In this document: in pieces, positions 59,126 to 64,000 of the stretch
Position numbering within the stretch: position 1 is the stretch's first letter
How the letters are laid out: each line of letters opens with the position of its first letter
Source of the DNA: Spizellomyces sp. 'palustris'
Lineage: Eukaryota; Chytridiomycota; Chytridiomycetes; Spizellomycetales; Spizellomycetaceae
Assembly (NCBI GenBank): GCA_006535965.1
Contig: QEAR01000051.1
Coordinates: forward strand, 78,483 to 142,482
Reading direction: 5' to 3'
DNA length: 64,000 nt
Position numbers and translations under genes: made by a program
The notes under the pieces: generated by a model
Database searches by the model: none
What the model was told of the DNA's origin: nothing
What the model saw: the letters and a program-made list of their open reading frames with translations, nothing else

Positions 59126-60679
59126 CTATTCTAACGAAATATCTACATAACTCAAAATTATGACTCCCAATACGAGAACTATGTTGCCGTCGATTCCGGC
59201 TTGTTTTTTGCGACTGAAAACTGGTACACGACACACAGCCAAACGAGCAGAATTGCCAGCTGGGACATTTAACACATAGTGACCGATCAAGTTCCACAAT
59301 GGCGTTGGACGCTGACCAGTGAGCTCCAAGATTCTGTTACGCATATAAGAAGAAAAATCATGGTGATCAGGTGGAATTAGACAGAATTGATTTCAGAAGC
59401 CATTCAGACTGTACCCGTAGATCATGAAAGACACGAACGCCGCAGAGAAACACAGCTTATCAAAAATGATCAAGCGCCCGAGAAATCGTATCTTCTTGGG
59501 GTATGTCTTCAGCAACGTTAGTTTATCTCCATTGAGTGTGCTAATTGGATGGTAGGTGCTTGCAGTCGCCGGAGAGGAAGAGGTATGTACAGGTTTGGGA
59601 AGTTCGTTCGCGCTACGTTGACTCCCAACCGATGTTGTAACAGTGCTTCTTATAAATCGTTTACTTATCTTCTCTGCACTTCCAATATCACCGAGTGTTT
59701 GCTCAACCTTATAAAGATGCATTGAGTGGATTGTTTCAAAGAGCGCGCTATCCGCAAAGGTAGATAGATACTCACCGTTGTGGCAAGGTTTTCGGCAAAT
59801 TTGCGAACGATGACGGCGAATGATAGAAACCAGGGTATCAAGAAACAGACATGAACAAGTGTCACGATATTGTAGGGTTTTTGGTTCTGAGTGTCATGTA
59901 GAACGATTCTAACGATGAAGATTGGAATCAAGATGATGTACTATAAAAAAATGCCAAGAGTTAGATATAATGCAGGAATTACTCTTTAAGCGACAAGACG
60001 TACAAGGGCAACCATGCTTTTACGCATTCCATCTTTTAAATTTTGGAGGAATCTGTTGAGGATTTGCTGCTCTTCGGTGCCTTCAAACAGCATGCGAACT
60101 TCCATTAAGTTCAGTGATATTCTTGCCCAAAGAACGATCACAAAGCTTTCCATCATAACTCCGAATATATCTGTATAAGATTGAAATGAGTATCTAAATG
60201 CAATCTGCAACTGCGGTTGTTTCGTAAAAGGGAACTTACATGCGCTATACCACCCAATGCTATTTAGCCATGCAATCCCAGCAATATCAGCGACGCTGAG
60301 AATGAGGCTGGCTCCTGCTGTCAGAATTGCCACTATTGGATAGCGCGAGATCGATCACCTGTTCTTTCCGTATATGCGGATACAATAACTTGCATAAATA
60401 TACTTGAACAGCATTGGACCACACAAATCCGTTTCGATAGATTTCATGAACCATGATGCCAGCAACCGCTAACATGGTGACACTGCATAAGATGGTATTG
60501 GCGAGTGCGAAACTGAAGAGAAGCTTGCTCTTGACGCAAGTACTTGATTGCATAAACTGCACAAAAGAATCAGGTTAGATCCAACACCAGTATTCTGACA
60601 AACCCGGCCGTACCGAAAATATGAGCGAGTAGCCATTGAGGTCGCCATCAAAAACACCGCAAGCTACGTCAGTGATCAT
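59126..60679 (-). CDS. seven-transmembrane protein C, function unknown
   Basis: Seven exons: 60679-60614, 60556-60394, 60332-60240, 60170-60004, 59940-59776, 59707-59415, 59333-59126; 384 aa. Intron 2 starts with GC (TTAT|GCAAGT) and is 61 nt; no GT donor gives an open frame into the next helix. Hydrophobic segments: LLFSFALANTILCSVTMLAV, AILTAGASLILSVADIAGIA, VMMESFVIVLWARI, YIILIPIFIVRIVL, VHVCFLIPWFLSFAVIV, CFSAAFVSFMIYG and NIVLVLGVIILSYVDI. A hydrophilic loop of about 75 residues lies between helices 5 and 6. Similar in size and topology to proteins A and B in this window, without a recognised family signature. Confidence 0.65.
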
Positions 60680-61429
60680 TGCATTTGGGATCTTTTTGGT
60701 GCTCTATAATTTAGTTGGCGGTTTATACGGTTTTCCCTAGTGGTTAAAAAAGAATGCCACTGGTATCTGGGGTATGACCCTGGACAATCACAGGTAGTTA
60801 TTTTTGGCTCTGGACTGGTATGCTCCCATATCCCTGAAGATCAACAGGCTTTTGTTTACGGAACATCCGTCACCTTCCTTTCCTCAACAATACGAATGAT
60901 ATGGTTTTATGTTTCTTATCGCCAAACAAAGTAAAAAGAAAACTGTCAGCGGAATTCCAAATGCACTGAGCTTACAAGTTGTATGGCTCAGATGGTGCAT
61001 TGTTATATTGTTCGGACGATTACAGTAGATATTTTGGATTTCTGAACAGTTTTGCTCTGATATCCCAGACAATGAAAGACTTTTAACGAGCATGATCCCT
61101 TGTCCTCATGCTTTACCTAACCTTTGTACGGCGGCCGGCTTTTCCTTTTGTCGCGCTCAATTCCCCTCATGCCGTTTTCAGAACTGCAAGTCATAGAGAA
61201 GTTATCGGGGTTATTCTTGAAGTCGCGTGCGCAAAGCTAATATTCCTTACTTATGAAAAAGTTTGTACCCTAGAGCCGCACACCACGAGAATATTTCACG
61301 GTCGCAGCATAGCCAACTGTTTATTTGTTGCACAGAGCCAACTCTTCGGCATCTGATCTTGAAGAAGTACCCATAATAACTGAGATAGTCGAAGACCGTG
61401 CGCAAGATAGGATAACATATATATGCAAT
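60680..61429. other. 750-bp intergenic region
   Basis: Upstream of the seven-transmembrane gene. Short ORFs only. No repeat or promoter element stands out. Confidence 0.45.
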
Positions 61430-61900
61430 ACTGGCTTCCACGAAAGGTATACTGCTAACTGAGGTCTTCATCCGCCATTTGCTCTGAGACCTCTTCATCT
61501 GACCAGAGCCTAATGGTTTACTGGTATCCAACTCCGGGATTTTACACTCGAAATGTCTTTCCAATTCTAACACCATCCCCTCTTCCTCAATTCCCTTGTA
61601 CATGATGACCGCCAGCCCTACGCAGCCTGCACGGCCCACCCGGTCCACCTTATGGGCGAAAGACACCTGATCAACCATTGGCTTGGCTTGCTTTCGTACT
61701 CTTTTTGAAGTGGTCACTTTGGACAGAATTACCGTACCAATGTCGGGTATATCGACTCCACGGCTAAAAAAAAAAAGCATCGGTTACAATGAGTGCAGAC
61801 TTGAATCCTTCACGAAACTTTATTGTGCGCTGGACTCTAATGACACTGCCTTTTTCAGAATTCAAAATTATACATCTGGGACATAAAGGCGGCACTAGTA
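61430..61900 (-). pseudogene. fragment of a DEAD-box RNA helicase C-terminal domain (DBP5/DDX19-like)
   Basis: Minus strand reads KFREGFKSALIVTDA in one frame and, after an 11-T run (61766-61776), SRGVDIPDIGTVI in another, so there is a one-base frameshift. Downstream come AHKVDRVGRAGCVGLAV and ELERHFECKIPELD. These are motifs IV-VI of a DEAD-box helicase; the ending resembles DBP5/DDX19 (HF..KI..LD). Motif VI, normally HRxGRxGR, has decayed to HKVDRVGR. No N-terminal RecA domain with DEAD or P-loop is present. It is best read as a decayed partial copy; a homopolymer sequencing error could explain the frameshift but not the lost motif. Confidence 0.6.
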
Positions 61901-62470
61901 ATCACAGGGGAAGAATTGCCATCGTGGATGGAGACTTTTCTAGACTGTAATGATTTCTTAAATCTATATCGAGACGGCAGTGGAGCTTTTAATATGTTCT
62001 ACGGGTATCTTGAAGAAACGGAGGAATATGACTACTCCTTCTCGCTTGTCCTCGCCAATCGGACCCCAATGCGCGTCACTGGGGTGGAGGACGTTCTCTC
62101 AGGGATCCCAGTGGACGACGCCCATGACATGCTACTCCGATCTACAACTGCAACGCCGTCTTCGACAAAGCTTTTGATTTGAACAGGCATATGCAAACTC
62201 ATGCAGCTCAAGAAAAATTTGAGTGCCTGAACCCAAATTGCGGCAAGGATTCGTCGCCACTGATTCTGGCGACGTTGGGGACTGGGTGCGGTAATTTGGG
62301 GCAAGGGAGGAGGGCCTTGCGTGTACATAAAATCCCAACGAGTCGTCACCATCCAACGAGCCAAAGACGAAGCAAAGGGCACTGCATGGTGCAGAGGAAG
62401 ATCGCGACATTGACTTCATTAAGTTCCGCTGGTTCTTCGCGAATTGCGATTGCATGAGCAATGTCTCATA
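61901..62470. other. region with a C2H2 zinc-finger-like remnant
   Basis: On the plus strand about 62130-62260 one frame reads FDKAFDLNRHMQTHAAQEKF followed by ECLNPNCGK, the shape of a C2H2 finger and the start of another, but a first ligand Cys pair is not clear and stops surround it. No complete gene can be drawn. Confidence 0.35.
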
Positions 62471-63552
62471 GGTATCCGGCATACACAACTATATATAGCC
62501 AGTTAATACAGAGTGGATAAATGAGGTGCCAAAAGACTCTTACTCTGAGGCGGCATTGGAGTACTAATATTCCTCCTTTTCTTTAACCCGGTCGTGGTCA
62601 AATGCTGATAGGAGAGAGTTTTTTTGACGTGAAACTCTGAACATTTGCTGGAATGTGGTTGTTGAGAAGTCCCAGATATAATGTTTTGAATTCTGACGGG
62701 CAGTACCATTAAATTAGAGCCTCGAAGTCCAGCACACAATAAGGGGACTAGTACATACTTTTTCAGGCGGTTGGAAGGCCACTACGTCTCATTGCTTGCT
62801 TGCGGAGAGGTTGGTTGCTAGACCTGGACAGTTATAGGTGAAGAGCGAAACCGATCAGTGATCGGAATGGCAATGTCATCATCGTTAAAAGGTCCAACTT
62901 TACATTTGTTCAGTTGAGTAGATTGAGTTAATCCCAAGCGTGATAGACAAGGGAGGAAATGGAAACCCAGATTTTATATACCACTGTGCTGAATAACACG
63001 TCATCGAATTTGCGAGCTTCCATGCAAGACGTCTCATACCTGACGGCTGAATGGCTTGCATATGGAAGCCCTACAGTGTGGAGGTCACTTTCTGCGTGTC
63101 CATTCTGTACCCCACTGCAATCAGCATTCCAACACATGTCATAGGATTTGCGAGCTTCCATGCAAGACGTCCCATGCACTGACGGCTGAGTACGGAAGCC
63201 ATGCAGTGTGGAGGTCACTTTCTGCGTGTCCATTCAGTACCCCCACTTCGATCAGCATTCCAACACACATCACAGGACTTTGACTGGATAAGATAAGCCA
63301 TAGAGATCATTTGGGCTAGTACTAGTAGGGCCTGCGTCAAATCAGAGCCATGTGGGGAAATGACATGGAATGATGATGTCCCATATGGCTTGCGACGACA
63401 AGTATGAAGCCTCATACTGGAGCGACGGGGCTACCCAGCCCCATTTGTCACTGGAATTGAGAGTGGTTCAACTAGTTCATATGTTCTCCTGTGCTGAAAC
63501 GACCTCACTATGCAGATCAGGACTTCTTATCAATACGACACACATCATTGCA
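62471..63552. other. 1.1-kb region without gene, contains tandem repeat
   Basis: No supported ORF. Holds the direct repeats listed for 62995-63281. Confidence 0.5.
62995..63281 (+). repeat. tandem direct repeat, two copies of about 131-136 bp plus a third start
   Basis: Copy 1 62995-63130 and copy 2 63131-63261 both begin aacac.tgtcat.g.atttg and share tgcgagcttccatgcaagac and gtggaggtcactttctgcgt. A third copy starts at 63262 and stops after about 20 bp. Copies differ by roughly one base in eight and a few indels. Confidence 0.8.
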
Positions 63553-63915
63553 TCATTGCGCACAATCAGAACATACAATGTGCAAGAAATCAACATGTTT
63601 TCCAGTTGATGTGGAAGCCCTTCTTTTTTTATCCTCGCTATCGGCTTTGGACTCTCCATCTCCATAGCGTAGGGCAACATTACACCTCATCGCAAAGGGG
63701 AGATGTCCAACCTCATATTTGATTTGCTCCATCATTTGTAAATTTTCAAGCACCCAATTGGTCTCATCATCGTCTGGGTCGATGTGCTCAAGATACTTGC
63801 GAAGAGTTGTAACTTGCTCATGCAATTCATGGCAGTCTTCTACGGCATTGTCTTCGAATTTTTGCAGTCCTTCCTGGATAATTGCGATAAGCTGAGCATC
63901 CAGGAACGACGGCAA
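63553..63915 (-). CDS. hypothetical protein, possibly incomplete
   Basis: An open frame of 120 codons without an ATG at its upstream end, so an upstream exon or a decayed start is likely. It is helical and acidic (NAVEDCHELHEQVTTLRKYL, then DPDDDETNWVLENLQMMEQI) with a basic tail. Family not recognised. Its 5' part is repeated in inverted orientation at the right edge, where a related frame reads NAVEDCDEFLQQVTTLRKYL, which supports that the sequence was once under protein selection. Confidence 0.4.
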   Translation of the reverse strand: MPSFLDAQLIAIIQEGLQKFEDNAVEDCHELHEQVTTLRKYLEHIDPDDDETNWVLENLQMMEQIKYEVGHLPFAMRCNVALRYGDGESKADSEDKKRRASTSTGKHVDFLHIVCSDCAQ

Positions 63916-64000
63916 ATATTCGAAGACTTAATTAATGCGGTAGAAGACTGTGATGAATTCCTTCAGCAAGTGACTACACTTCGCAAGTATCTTGAGCACA
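63784..64000. repeat. inverted repeat, arms of about 75-82 bp
   Basis: Left arm 63784-63858 and right arm 63919-64000 are reverse complements with scattered mismatches (shared ends ttcgaagac and cgcaagtatcttgagcaca), separated by 60 bp. The right arm may continue outside the window. Confidence 0.75.
63919..64000 (+). CDS. partial coding sequence related to the minus-strand hypothetical gene
   Basis: The frame running off the right edge reads FEDLINAVEDCDEFLQQVTT and LRKYLEH, matching the inverted neighbour at the protein level. Start lies upstream (frame open back to about 63880) or in another exon; the end is beyond the window. Confidence 0.4.

Noticed and set aside
62995-63281. Possible CRISPR array
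   Set aside because: Repeat units are over 130 bp, imperfect and contiguous without spacers; the genome is eukaryotic.

Overview
This window is nuclear DNA from a fungus, most likely a zoosporic (flagellated) early-diverging one such as a chytrid. About 27 protein genes lie on both strands. They are split by roughly 110 short introns, mostly 55-75 bp with GTRNGT donors. The affiliation rests on gene content: an intermediate chain of the intraflagellar-transport dynein-2 motor (DYNC2I2/WDR34), a Zwilch kinetochore protein, a DNMT5 methyltransferase-ATPase and an MscL-type channel sit beside ordinary fungal genes (161-residue tropomyosin, CFEM-like GPI protein, GATA factor). No flagellum-less Dikarya fungus is expected to carry DYNC2I2.

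Layout. 1-9.9 kb: a 5'-truncated DUF726/TMCO4 hydrolase, a secreted M28 aminopeptidase, a seven-helix membrane protein and ARL1. 10-16.4 kb: CDC45 and ZWILCH, convergent. 16.7-21.1 kb: a FAR1/WRKY-GCM1-type DNA-binding protein, tropomyosin and a phytanoyl-CoA-dioxygenase-like enzyme. 21.6-30 kb: a second seven-helix protein, a CFEM-like surface protein, a rhomboid that has lost its catalytic residues, a MINPP1-type phosphatase, tRNA-Ala(CGC), a protein with a ZPR1-like domain and a stand-alone ABC ATPase. 30.2-38.9 kb: DNMT5 (2170 aa) and, divergent from it, a coiled-coil gene with one in-frame stop. 39.5-47 kb: a small thioredoxin-fold ER protein, MscL, a two-finger GATA factor and an aldo-keto reductase, with a family of palindromic and telomere-like repeats between and inside them. 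47-56 kb: CSTF1, ABHD11, a coiled-coil protein, LST8 and DYNC2I2; three of these are WD40 proteins. 57-64 kb: a small unknown protein, a pectinacetylesterase/Notum-like esterase, a third seven-helix protein, then gene-poor DNA with helicase and zinc-finger remnants, tandem repeats and an inverted duplication at the right edge.

The genes do not form one pathway. They cover replication (CDC45), chromosome segregation (ZWILCH), mRNA 3'-end formation (CSTF1), DNA methylation (DNMT5), TOR signalling (LST8), Golgi traffic (ARL1), cytoskeleton (tropomyosin, dynein-2) and secreted or membrane enzymes. Exon models were built by hand from splice consensus, reading phase and family resemblance recalled from memory; no alignment was run, so individual splice sites can be off. 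The most distinctive observations are DNMT5, ZWILCH in a fungus, a candidate 25-nt intron in CSTF1 supported by frame and protein length, 11-nt microexons that split catalytic motifs, three GC-AG introns, and a double Asn substitution in a rhomboid.
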